Assembly (NCBI RefSeq): GCF_007746075.1 | Contig: NZ_CP036339.1 | Coordinates: forward strand, 2,552,885 to 2,616,884 | Origin: Lacipirellula limnantheis | GTDB taxonomy: Bacteria; Planctomycetota; Planctomycetia; Pirellulales; Lacipirellulaceae | Direction: 5' to 3' | Length of the DNA stretch: 64,000 nt | Shown here: one piece after another, positions 18,918 through 27,021 of the stretch | Layout: each line of letters starts with the position of its first letter | Numbering within the stretch: the first letter of the stretch is position 1 | Program-made: the position numbers and the translations under genes | Notes under the pieces: generated by a model | The model's input: only the letters and a program-made list of their open reading frames with translations | What the model was told of the DNA's origin: nothing | Database searches by the model: none

Positions 18918-19364
18918 ATGAACCGCGCAACCCTCGCTCCGCGTCCGATCGCCGCCCTTTCCGGCCTTGCGCTCCTCATGGGCGCCGCGCTCCTCGGCTG
19001 CGGCAACGCCGACGCCGGCCGCGCCGCGGTCTCCGGAAAAGTCGCCTTCGACGGCCAGCCGCTGCCGACCGGCCAGATCGCCTTCGAACCCCAGGGCCCC
19101 GGCCGCTTCGGCATCGCCCAAATCGTCGACGGCGCCTACCAAATGCCCTCCCAGCAAGGCCCGACTCCCGGCAAATACATCGTCCGCATCACGGCCGATC
19201 GACCGAGCGGCAAACCGGCCGCCGCCCCGCCTGCCGGCGGCCGCCCCGCCGGCGAGTCTTACGAGCAGTACATCCCCGCCAAGTACAACGAACGCTCCGA
19301 GCTCACCATCGAAATCGCCGCCGGCGCAACCGCCGTTCACAACTTCGACCTCACCTCCAAGTAA
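18918..19364 (+). CDS. Small lipoprotein with carboxypeptidase-regulatory/transthyretin-like fold
   Basis: 148 aa. Lipobox LLGC ends the signal. The remainder (SGKVAFDGQPLPTGQIAFEP and GTPGKYIVRI-type strands) is the beta sandwich that accompanies DUF1559 proteins in planctomycetes. Gene order and spacing are typical of that pair. Function unknown; likely periplasmic or surface associated. An in-frame ATG exists at 18861. Confidence 0.8.
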   Translation: MNRATLAPRPIAALSGLALLMGAALLGCGNADAGRAAVSGKVAFDGQPLPTGQIAFEPQGPGRFGIAQIVDGAYQMPSQQGPTPGKYIVRITADRPSGKPAAAPPAGGRPAGESYEQYIPAKYNERSELTIEIAAGATAVHNFDLTSK

Positions 19365-19543
19365 CGACAGCGGGGCAGTCCAGAGTCTGCGCAAATCCCC
19401 GCCCCCTCGGCTGCCCTCCCGCTCGTCCGCCCGAAGCTCGTTCTCCATAGCGGCGCACGTCTTCGCACATCGCTCCCAGGTCGCTGCTCCGCGCTCTGCG
19501 TGCCTCCGTGGTGCAATCCCGTCATCGGTCGTCCAATCCGGCA

Positions 19544-19611
19544 TCATGAGCGCCGCGAAGGATCTAGCGCCAAACGCAGCGCCAGATTCCTCGCTGCGCT
19601 CCGAATGACCC
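19544..19611. repeat. Second, degenerate copy of the TCATTCTGAGCG palindrome
   Basis: Arms CATGAGCGCCGCGAAGGATCT and CCTCGCTGCGCTCCGAATGA match the repeat at 11679-11753. It lies between the converging lipoprotein and exonuclease genes. Confidence 0.5.
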
Positions 19612-19638
19612 GACAGCCGACGGCAGCGCGTCAGCTCC

Positions 19639-20157
19639 TCAGGCGAAGCTGATCTTCAGCCCCATCTGCCGCATCGCCAACATCGCCTCGGCGTTCCCCC
19701 GCGCATCGTCGACCGGATGATGCGTATGCATCGTCCGCCGCAAATGCTTGAAGTTGAGCTGCACGTCCCGATGCAGTCCCTTGTAGAGCGACCCCAAATT
19801 CGTCGAACTGTACCCAAACGGATTGCCGCCCGTGAAGTGGTGGAAGTACCAGTTGACGAACTGCCAATCGAACCCGTTGTTGTCCGAAACGAACATCGCC
19901 CGCCCCCGGCACTCCTCCCGCACCCAGGCGCCGAACGCCTCCATCACCGCCCGCGGTTCGTCGAACTCCATGCACTCCTCGCGCGTGAACCCGCTCACCG
20001 CCAGCGCCTCGGGGGCATAGGCGTCGCTGATGGGCCGCAATCGCCCATAAAACGTCCGGTTCAGCGCCGGCTCGACGATGACCGCCCCGAAGCAGATCAT
20101 CGAGTAATCGCCCGGAATCGGACCGTCAGATTCAACGTCGACCATGACATACGGCAT
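19639..20157 (-). CDS. DEDDh-type 3'-5' exonuclease
   Basis: 172 aa. Motifs of the RNase H-like DnaQ superfamily are present: DVESDGP (Exo I), SDNNGFDWQF (Exo II) and HHPVDDARGNAEA (Exo III, with the DEDDh His). It is a stand-alone small exonuclease, similar to oligoribonuclease- or 3'-5' exoribonuclease-like proteins in other bacteria. The start is ATG 20157 with GAGGAGG six bases upstream; the alternative TTG five codons earlier overlaps that ribosome-binding site. Confidence 0.8.
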   Translation of the reverse strand: MPYVMVDVESDGPIPGDYSMICFGAVIVEPALNRTFYGRLRPISDAYAPEALAVSGFTREECMEFDEPRAVMEAFGAWVREECRGRAMFVSDNNGFDWQFVNWYFHHFTGGNPFGYSSTNLGSLYKGLHRDVQLNFKHLRRTMHTHHPVDDARGNAEAMLAMRQMGLKISFA

Positions 20158-20206
20158 CGGATGCCTCCTCAAGTCTAAAACCGAACGCGTTGCTCGCCGA
20201 GAAGGC

Positions 20207-20965
20207 CTAGTGCATTAGTCCTTGCCGAGAGATTTCATCCAACTGCGGCAGTGTCAGCAACTTCTGACGTCCTTCAGCGCTGATGGCAGATCCATCAACA
20301 GATAGCCATTTCAATTCTCTCCATCCCAACAGCAATTCGACGCTGCGATCGGTCACTCCAGACCAAGCCGGCGGCGTGTCGTTCGTCGCTGGCCCCGAAC
20401 TGAAAATGACTTGGCAGATCTCCGCATCGGGCTTCCAGTCGGAGATCAACCTTGCCACTTTGGCGAATCGATCGTCGTCGAAAGAACGGTCGCAGATCAA
20501 TAGGGTGATGCTGCCATCCGTTAGGGAGCCAAACTCCCCGTCCGGGCCGAGCAGTTTAACGACGTTTGTCTGCAGTTGATGTACTTCGTCACGAAATCGC
20601 TGGTACACTTGGTATTCTGCTGCAATCAACCCAAAGAACAGCGTCAGGCCCGAAATCAGAATCAGTAAGCCGCCAAGCGAGAGTCTAGCGGACCCCGCCG
20701 TCATTTCAGGACGTCTAGCTATTCTCCATCGCCGCCGCGAATCGATTGCAAACGCCACAGTCATCGCGAAGACAAACTCTGCGAGCGTCAGCAATCGCAG
20801 CCCTCCGTGACGGTACCAACCTACAAGCACTAGTGCTGGAGCAAGCGCGCCGGTCACCGCAATGTAGAGAAACAAGTTACGACGCCATGAAAACGTGATT
20901 CCCTCCTCGACAACTGGAGCAGTCTTACTCGCCGGCGCGGAATCGACGCTGTTTCGCATGCGCAA
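20207..20965 (-). CDS. Hypothetical membrane protein with a C-terminal cytosolic or periplasmic domain
   Basis: 252 aa with three hydrophobic segments (about 30-50, 58-75 and 95-117), then a soluble domain. The end (LLLGWRELKWLSVDGSAI followed by LLTLPQLDEI) resembles one or two leucine-rich-repeat-like units as in planctomycete LRR proteins. No family recognised. It ends 50 bases before the exonuclease gene on the same strand. Confidence 0.6.
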   Translation of the reverse strand: MRMRNSVDSAPASKTAPVVEEGITFSWRRNLFLYIAVTGALAPALVLVGWYRHGGLRLLTLAEFVFAMTVAFAIDSRRRWRIARRPEMTAGSARLSLGGLLILISGLTLFFGLIAAEYQVYQRFRDEVHQLQTNVVKLLGPDGEFGSLTDGSITLLICDRSFDDDRFAKVARLISDWKPDAEICQVIFSSGPATNDTPPAWSGVTDRSVELLLGWRELKWLSVDGSAISAEGRQKLLTLPQLDEISRQGLMH

Positions 20966-21033
20966 AGCATATCTTGAGTGTTGCGGATTTCACACGTCGA
21001 ATGCGTAGTCTGACCGGAACTTTCGCCGCGCCT

Positions 21034-22347
21034 TCACTTCCCGCTCCACCAATCATCCAACTCCCCGCGCAACCGCTCCACCACCTGCGGCCGCTCCCCC
21101 GCCACATCCCGCTCCTCCAGCGGATCATTCGCCAAATCGTACAACTCCGCGTCTCCCTGCGCATCATGCTGCCCCGCCGGCACAATCAGCTTCCAATTTC
21201 CATCGACAATCCACCGCCACCGCAAACTCGCCGCCGGCCGTTCCAGATCGACGACGTCGTGCGTAAAGCACTCGCCCATGAGTGTATGCCGCCCCTCCCG
21301 CGCCGCCGCATCGAGTAAATCGATTCCCACCATCTCCGCCGCCGGCTTCCCGCCCGCCGCCGTCAGCAGCGTCGGCGCCAGATCGAGCGACGACGCCAAC
21401 GCCTCGCAGCGCTCCGGCGCCACGCGCCCTGGCCAGCGCACGATGATCGGCGTCCGCAACCCGCCGTCGTACGGCGACTGTTTTGACTTGGCAGCATAGT
21501 GTCCCGTCGCGGGGTCGGTGATCCAACCATTGTCGGTGACGTAGACCACGATCGTATCGTCGCGCAGCCCCTCCTCATCGAGGCGCGCGAGCAGTTTGCC
21601 GACCGTCTCGTCGAACCATTCGACCATCGCCCAGTACCGGGCCACATGCTCGCTCGGCGCCACAGCCCGATACTTCTCAATCAATCGTTCCGGCGGCGTA
21701 TGGGGCGTGTGCGGCATCATCGGCGCGTACCAAACGAAAAACGGTTTCTGTTGCTCCTTCGCGTCAGCAATGAAATCATAAATCGGCCGCAGCGTCTGCC
21801 GGCCAATCTGCAAGCCCTTGTCGCCGTGCCGCTCCCCGTGCGTCATGCCGTGCGTGAATCCGCCCCGCTGAAAATTCCCCTGCCACCACTTGCCGCTTTG
21901 GAACGAGACGTAGCCTAACTTTGCCAATTCCCGCGGCAACGTGGGGACCGCCTCGAGCCGCCGGTTCATCGCCTCGCGGCCCTCTTGGAACTCGTCGGAC
22001 TGATGAAACTCAGCCGGCTTCAATCGCCGCGGATTCGGCGGGTCGTTTCCCGTGATCCCATGCCGATGCGGATAGAGCCCCGTCACAATCGACGCCAGGC
22101 TGGGGCAGCAAAGACTCGAGGGCACATACCCGCGCGTGAACGTGAGGCCCTCGCCAGCCAGCCGATCGATATGCGGCGTCGCCACCTGCGGGTGCCCCAT
22201 GAACGAGTAATCGCTCCAGGCATGATCGTCTGAGACGATCAGCACGATGTTGGGACGCCGAGGCGCCGCCGCTTGGTCTGCTGCCTGCGCGGGCATGACC
22301 ACGTCGACGAATAAGAGCGTCGTCAGCATCAACGCAGTGCGGAACAT
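21034..22347 (-). CDS. Sulfatase (type I, alkaline phosphatase superfamily)
   Basis: 437 aa with a signal peptide (cleavage near PAQAA). Metal-binding blocks are VLIVSDDHAW near residue 36, IDRLAGEG, YVTDNGWI and KSPYDGGLRTP; the substrate region has HRHGITG. The modified residue should be Cys80 in SSLCCPSLAS: the C-x-P-S core is present but the usual Arg two positions later is Leu. The family is abundant in planctomycetes for degrading sulfated polysaccharides; substrate not predictable. The open frame begins at 22698, but ATG 22347 gives the signal peptide. Confidence 0.88.
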   Translation of the reverse strand: MFRTALMLTTLLFVDVVMPAQAADQAAAPRRPNIVLIVSDDHAWSDYSFMGHPQVATPHIDRLAGEGLTFTRGYVPSSLCCPSLASIVTGLYPHRHGITGNDPPNPRRLKPAEFHQSDEFQEGREAMNRRLEAVPTLPRELAKLGYVSFQSGKWWQGNFQRGGFTHGMTHGERHGDKGLQIGRQTLRPIYDFIADAKEQQKPFFVWYAPMMPHTPHTPPERLIEKYRAVAPSEHVARYWAMVEWFDETVGKLLARLDEEGLRDDTIVVYVTDNGWITDPATGHYAAKSKQSPYDGGLRTPIIVRWPGRVAPERCEALASSLDLAPTLLTAAGGKPAAEMVGIDLLDAAAREGRHTLMGECFTHDVVDLERPAASLRWRWIVDGNWKLIVPAGQHDAQGDAELYDLANDPLEERDVAGERPQVVERLRGELDDWWSGK

Positions 22348-23046
22348 CGGGGCGTTCACCAGCGGAGGCAGAGGACAGTCATTTGAAGCGACATTGTAAT
22401 CGAGTCGCCGTTCCGCGGCGCTTGATTCCGCCGCCACTGGCTGGCAGTTCTTCCAGCTCTTCGATCCGACCCTCGCTGCGGCGCCATAGCTCTGCGGCAG
22501 CGCGGCGGCCAAGAGCGCGGCGAAAAAATCCGCAAACTTTTGTGTTGAAAATGAGCCACCCGATTCGGGACAATGGGGACCGACATTGCGCCGGCGTCCG
22601 CCGGCTGAGGCGACGAGACGCGCGCAACTGTCGGTGATCGCCAGCGGCGCCGATCCGCAACGCGCTCGCAAACGACTCGCTGTCGCATGAATCGACATGT
22701 TTTGTCCCGCCGCGGACAGTTTTGTCCATTCGCCAATGACAATTCAGTACACGACCCGCCGCCCCGCAACCCAAAACCCCCGACCGCCTTGCGCGCCCAC
22801 GGCGTCGCGGCCCAACAAGTTATGTCCCCCCGAATCAACTTTCCCCTTCGGTCATTTGACAACACTCGCAACCAGCATCCAGCATCGAGCATCGAGCATC
22901 GAGCATCGAGCATCGAGTCCCCTCACAGCCCCGGCCTTTTTTTGCTTGCACATACTGAACAAACGTATACAATGAGCGATGGCGTGTTACGAACCATTGA
23001 GGGCTCGTCGCGCTGCTCCAGAGCAGGCTCCACAGGAGATCGTCGC
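22348..23046. other. Gene-free divergent region with a GCATCGA tandem repeat
   Basis: About 700 bases between the diverging sulfatase and ImmA-like genes. From 22874 to 22918 the 7-base unit GCATCGA repeats about five times. A possible promoter for the downstream gene reads TTGCTT, an 18-base spacer and TATACA, just before 22972; this is a weak match. Nothing coding was convincing. Confidence 0.45.
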
Positions 23047-23847
23047 ATGCTTCCCGAGATTCCCGACGAACAGGTCCGCCAAGCTCTCGAAGGGGTCGCT
23101 CGCGAGATCCTGCTCGCCGCCGGCGTCGAGCAGCCTCCCGTCGACGCCTTCTTCGTGGCCGAGCAACTCGGATTGATTGTCGCCCGCGACCAGCCTGCAG
23201 CGCACGGCTTCACGCAACCGCGAGCCCGCTTCGTTCGTCTCGGCGTCGCGCAGCTCGACCGACCAACCGACCGCGACGACGGCAAGTCATTCGGCCGTCC
23301 GACTCAGGGAACGATACTCCTGGCCGACGATCCCCGTCGCGAACGGCGACAGTGGGCCGTGGCCCACGAGATCGGCGAGAGCCGCGCCTATCGCGTCTTC
23401 GCCGAACTCGGCATCGACCCCCGCGACGCCCCGGCGACCGCTCGCGAAGGGATCGCCAATCGGCTCGCCGGCTCGCTCCTGCTCCCCCGCGATTGGTTCC
23501 TCCGCGACGGCGTTCGCGTCGACTGGGATCTCTTCGACCTCAAGGCGATGTACGCGACGGCCAGCCACGAGCTGATTGCCCGTCGGCTCTTGGAAATGCC
23601 TCCCACGGTGATCGTGACGCTCGCCGACCAGGGGCGCATCGTCTGGCGACGCAGCAATCGCTTCCACCGAACGCCCCCGCTCACCTCAGCCGAACGTGCG
23701 GCGTGGACCGCGGCGCACGACGGGGGCCAGTCCGCTCAATGCGATGCCGCCCAGCTTCCCGACGGCATCGACGACGTGCGCGTCTGGCCGATTCACGAAC
23801 CAGGCTGGCGGCGGGAGATCATTCGCACGGAGGTCGTCTCATGGTAA
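23047..23847 (+). CDS. ImmA/IrrE-like protein with a degenerate zinc motif
   Basis: 266 aa. The order of elements matches the ImmA/IrrE metallopeptidase family: an N-terminal helix region (GVAREILLAAG, VDAFFVAEQLGLIV), then the active-site helix AHEIGES, then ANRLAGSLLLPRDWF, the usual third-ligand helix. The normal HExxH is HEIGE, so the second zinc His is replaced by Glu. The protein is either inactive, coordinates zinc differently, or belongs to a variant subfamily. Start ATG 23047 has AGGAG eight bases upstream; another ATG at 22972 is less likely. It is not paired with an XRE regulator or a phage gene. Confidence 0.65.
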   Translation: MLPEIPDEQVRQALEGVAREILLAAGVEQPPVDAFFVAEQLGLIVARDQPAAHGFTQPRARFVRLGVAQLDRPTDRDDGKSFGRPTQGTILLADDPRRERRQWAVAHEIGESRAYRVFAELGIDPRDAPATAREGIANRLAGSLLLPRDWFLRDGVRVDWDLFDLKAMYATASHELIARRLLEMPPTVIVTLADQGRIVWRRSNRFHRTPPLTSAERAAWTAAHDGGQSAQCDAAQLPDGIDDVRVWPIHEPGWRREIIRTEVVSW

Positions 23848-23897
23848 GTCGTGTCACGGCAGGTCGTGTGATGGTCGGGCGACCCGCCCAGCCGGCG

Positions 23898-24791
23898 TCA
23901 CCGGGCGATCCGAGCTGTCGCCACGATCAGGCGGTCGAGCTCGTTCACGAGCTGGGCGACCTGGTACGGCTTGGCCAGCACCGCGGCGGCCCCGGCCGCG
24001 TGCACGGCTTGAAGGTGTTCGACCCGCGGGAAGTCAAGCAGCGCGATCACCGGGATGGCGGCGTCGGAGCGATGGAGGCGTGCGGCGAACTCGTGCAGCG
24101 CGGCGAGTTCACTCGCACTCAGTTGGCCTCCGTCCCAAATGGCGGCGACCGGACGGAGCGAGGTTCCAAGCTCCGGGCGATGTCGCGGCGTCCACTCGCA
24201 TCGCCAGCCGTACGGGCCAAGCACCGCGGCCAGTGTCTCGAAGACGGCGAAATCGACCGCGTCGACGGCAATGACCTGCTCGTCGGCGGGTATGACGTGG
24301 TCACGCTCACGCGGTTTGATGACGGCCGTCGCCTGGCCGGCGCGAACGTCGTCGAGCGGCGCCGACCAGGGCGGCGTGCCATTGGACTGCCACTCGGCAA
24401 GAGCGGCCCGCCACCAAGCGGCGAATTCGTACCAATAGAGTCGGACAACGCCAGTCGGCGGACGGCCGGTTCGCAACTCGCCCTCGCACCAAGTTCCCGC
24501 GACAACGATGACCCGCGTGAGCGGGGCAAGCGTGCGGAGCCGTTCCAGCTGCGACTGTTCATCGCTCCCCGGTCGCGGCTGTGCGAGCAACGCCACCTCC
24601 GGCGGCAGCGTGCCCATACCAAGTGTCGCCGCCGTGCCGTCGGACTGCTTCCCGGAGAGAGCGTCGGCGAGATCATCCAGCGTGGCGACCATCGGCCATT
24701 GGCGGGCCGGATCGAGCTCGGCCCGCAGGGCAGCGAACTCCGCTTGCTCCCAGGCACCGACGGCGACGAGCGTGGGCAAGCGTGTCGGCAT
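23898..24791 (-). CDS. Receiver-like (REC-fold) hypothetical protein
   Basis: 297 aa. The C-terminal 70 residues look like the second half of a response-regulator receiver: PVIALLDFP, then HAAGAAAVLAKPYQ with the conserved Lys-Pro. The middle (AVDAVDFAVFETLAAVLGPYGW, VAAIWDGGQ) could be the first half, with a possible phospho-acceptor Asp. An N-terminal segment (PTRLPTLVAVGAW) may be a second degenerate receiver. Translation may start at ATG 24791 (AGGA five bases upstream) or at TTG 24827, which would overlap the stop of the upstream HTH-EIIA gene by four bases. Confidence 0.55.
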   Translation of the reverse strand: MPTRLPTLVAVGAWEQAEFAALRAELDPARQWPMVATLDDLADALSGKQSDGTAATLGMGTLPPEVALLAQPRPGSDEQSQLERLRTLAPLTRVIVVAGTWCEGELRTGRPPTGVVRLYWYEFAAWWRAALAEWQSNGTPPWSAPLDDVRAGQATAVIKPRERDHVIPADEQVIAVDAVDFAVFETLAAVLGPYGWRCEWTPRHRPELGTSLRPVAAIWDGGQLSASELAALHEFAARLHRSDAAIPVIALLDFPRVEHLQAVHAAGAAAVLAKPYQVAQLVNELDRLIVATARIAR

Positions 24792-24823
24792 ACGCATCCT
24801 GCAGTCGGCAAACGGCGAACCGA

Positions 24824-25540
24824 TCAACCAGTGATCTCAGCGTCGCGCACCAGGAACAATTCGCGCGCGGCGATCTCATCGGGGGCGGCGCGCAGCGTCG
24901 CCACCCAGTCGCGGTCGTTGACGATCCGGCTCACGCGGGCGAGGGTCCGCAGGTATTCATGGTCGCTCGTGGCGGCGATCAGGATGAAGATGTCCGTCAG
25001 GCCGCTCCCGCCGGGACCGCCGCCGAAGGGGATGCCGCCGCTGGTGATCCCCATCGCCAGCACCGCTTCGCCCAGGATCGACGACTGCGGCCGCCGCGGG
25101 TGGAGCAGCGCGATGCCGTTCTCCAGCGCGGTGGGAGCCATCGACTCGCGTTGCGAGACCGCCTCGGCCATGCGCTCGACGTCCCACAAGCGGCCAGACG
25201 CGGCGGCCAGCTCGCACATGGCCTTGATGACGCTCGCTCGCGTGCGGGCGGCGAGCGGCACGGCCACGCATTCTGCCGGGATCAACTCGGCGAGATCGAT
25301 GACGCTGGCGCCATGGGCGTCGTCCAGACGGAGGCGGGTTTCCAGGGCGGCAAGTTCTTCGTCGCCCGAAAGACCCATCCGCTCTTCGAGCCATTGGCTC
25401 ACTTCGGGTCGGGTGAACTTCCACTGCCCTCCGATGCGGCGTCCCGGCAGCTTGCCACGCTCGGCGAGCTTGGAGACTTGCGCCGGCATCATGTGGAGGT
25501 ACGCCGCCAGGCTCGCGATGTCGAAGGAGTCGTCGGCCAT
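24824..25540 (-). CDS. HTH-PTS EIIA(Ntr)-type fusion protein
   Basis: 238 aa. Residues about 6-50 are a MerR/excisionase-like helix-turn-helix (ASLAAYLHMMPAQVSKLAERG, then WKFTRPEVSQWL), used to bind DNA. Residues 80-235 are a PTS EIIA type-2 (mannitol/fructose, PtsN) domain with the phosphorylatable His in ALENGIALLHPRR. No EIIB or EIIC is nearby, so this looks like a regulatory phosphorelay output rather than a transporter. It is translationally close to the receiver-like gene downstream. Start ATG 25540; the frame runs further upstream without motifs. Confidence 0.78.
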   Translation of the reverse strand: MADDSFDIASLAAYLHMMPAQVSKLAERGKLPGRRIGGQWKFTRPEVSQWLEERMGLSGDEELAALETRLRLDDAHGASVIDLAELIPAECVAVPLAARTRASVIKAMCELAAASGRLWDVERMAEAVSQRESMAPTALENGIALLHPRRPQSSILGEAVLAMGITSGGIPFGGGPGGSGLTDIFILIAATSDHEYLRTLARVSRIVNDRDWVATLRAAPDEIAARELFLVRDAEITG

Positions 25541-25745
25541 GGAAGCTCGGGAAGGTTGGCGGCGCTGGGAGGTTTGGGAGATCGGACCGCAAACCTTGAT
25601 TTTCGACGCGCGGCGGCACGGCGTCCAGTCTGATCTTGTTGCTGGGCCGAGGTTTGTCGACAATCGGCCCGCTCGCGCCGGCCAGAACGGTGGTCGGGGG
25701 CAGCGCGTCGTTATCGCGAATTCCCGACTCCGGACACCCACCAAC

Positions 25746-27002
25746 GTGACCAAGCGCTACAACCCCGGAAATCGGCCGCTGATTAGCCGCTGGGTGGTCG
25801 GCGGGGCGGCTGTCGGCTGGATGACGGCCGCTGCGTGCGGCGTTTGGTATGAAATCGGCGACCGTCAACGCGCTCACGTCGCCGCTGCGCTTGCCGATCG
25901 GGCTCTCACCCGCAGCGGAAGATCGCTCGATGCGGCGATCGCGGAACTCGAACGGCTCGGCGCTGCCGGCATCGAACCATTGGTTGGGTTGGCTGCGTCG
26001 CAGCGATCGGACGTCGCCAGCGCGGCGCAACATGCGGTCGGACGCATGCTCACGACGTGGGAGCTCGAGGCGACGGAGTCGGGCGACGTCAAAGCCTTCG
26101 CCCTCCGCGCCGTGAGCTTGGCGAGCGCGCTCGACGCACGCGGCGATCAATTCGGGGCCGAAGGACAGCGCTGGGCCAACGAACTGGCTCGGAAGCTCTT
26201 GGTCCATTCCGATCAATTCTCGACTTCCGAGTCGTGGGAAATCCTCGCCTGCTGCGACCATGTCCTCGGTAGACCGCTGCTGCCACTGAAGAAAACGACC
26301 ATCGTGGCGGCGGACTTGAACGATAAGCCACCGGGGGTAGCGGCGCCCGAGCCAGTCTCGGCGCCGCTACCGGTGCAGCACGACCCGCCGCCGGACCTGC
26401 CTCCTTCGGTACGCAGGACGCCGCGGCCGCTGGCGGATATCACGTTCGTCGAATCACCAATGCCGCTGGCAGTGGTGCGGCGAATTCCCGAGCACTCGCA
26501 CAACGGGCTGCGGCCGCCGCTAAGGTTGCCGGATGACGGGGCGTCGCCACCCGCGTCCGCCACGAACGTCGGGCCGGTGATCGATGTGCCCTCTCCCCAA
26601 GAAGTGCGGCTAAGTGCGCGGGCACTTCGCGATTTCACAGACAGATCGCTCGTGACCAAAGCCGCGGAGGGAGTCGGCGCCGAAGCGATCGCGGCGCGGC
26701 AGGCGCTGCGCGAGCGCGGTTTTGTGGACGGCGTGCTGGAGTTCATCGAACAGGTAGAATCGCTAGCGCCGCCCGCGCGCCGCGGGGCGATCGAGCGCGC
26801 CGCTCAGCTACCGCCTGCCGATGCTCGCCAGGTGCTGCGGTGGTTCGTCGCGGACGAAGATGCTGAGGTTCGTCTGCAGGCGCTGACGATCTTGGCGACG
26901 ACCGGCGACCCGAAGCTCGCGGAACTCGCCCGGGAGCGCGCGGTCGAGGATGTCGACCCGCGCGTGGCGGAGTTTGCCTCGAAATTGATTCGTAGCCGGT
27001 AG
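25746..27002 (+). CDS. Membrane-anchored HEAT-repeat protein
   Basis: 418 aa from a GTG start. An N-terminal transmembrane helix (about 14-33) is followed by an alpha-solenoid region, then a proline-rich linker (about 190-280), then another solenoid (LPPADARQVLRWFVADEDAEV, LTILATTGDPKLAEL) typical of HEAT repeats. The partner is unknown. It diverges from the HTH-EIIA gene, sharing the 205-base promoter region. It overlaps nothing on the same strand. Confidence 0.65.
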   Translation: MTKRYNPGNRPLISRWVVGGAAVGWMTAAACGVWYEIGDRQRAHVAAALADRALTRSGRSLDAAIAELERLGAAGIEPLVGLAASQRSDVASAAQHAVGRMLTTWELEATESGDVKAFALRAVSLASALDARGDQFGAEGQRWANELARKLLVHSDQFSTSESWEILACCDHVLGRPLLPLKKTTIVAADLNDKPPGVAAPEPVSAPLPVQHDPPPDLPPSVRRTPRPLADITFVESPMPLAVVRRIPEHSHNGLRPPLRLPDDGASPPASATNVGPVIDVPSPQEVRLSARALRDFTDRSLVTKAAEGVGAEAIAARQALRERGFVDGVLEFIEQVESLAPPARRGAIERAAQLPPADARQVLRWFVADEDAEVRLQALTILATTGDPKLAELARERAVEDVDPRVAEFASKLIRSR

Positions 27003-27021
27003 TTTGACGGTGATCGGGCGA

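Noticed and set aside
23352..27002. A continuous 1216-codon plus-strand frame
   Set aside because: Its first two thirds are antisense to the receiver-like and HTH-EIIA genes, which have clear domains on the minus strand. Only the end, from GTG 25746, is a real gene.
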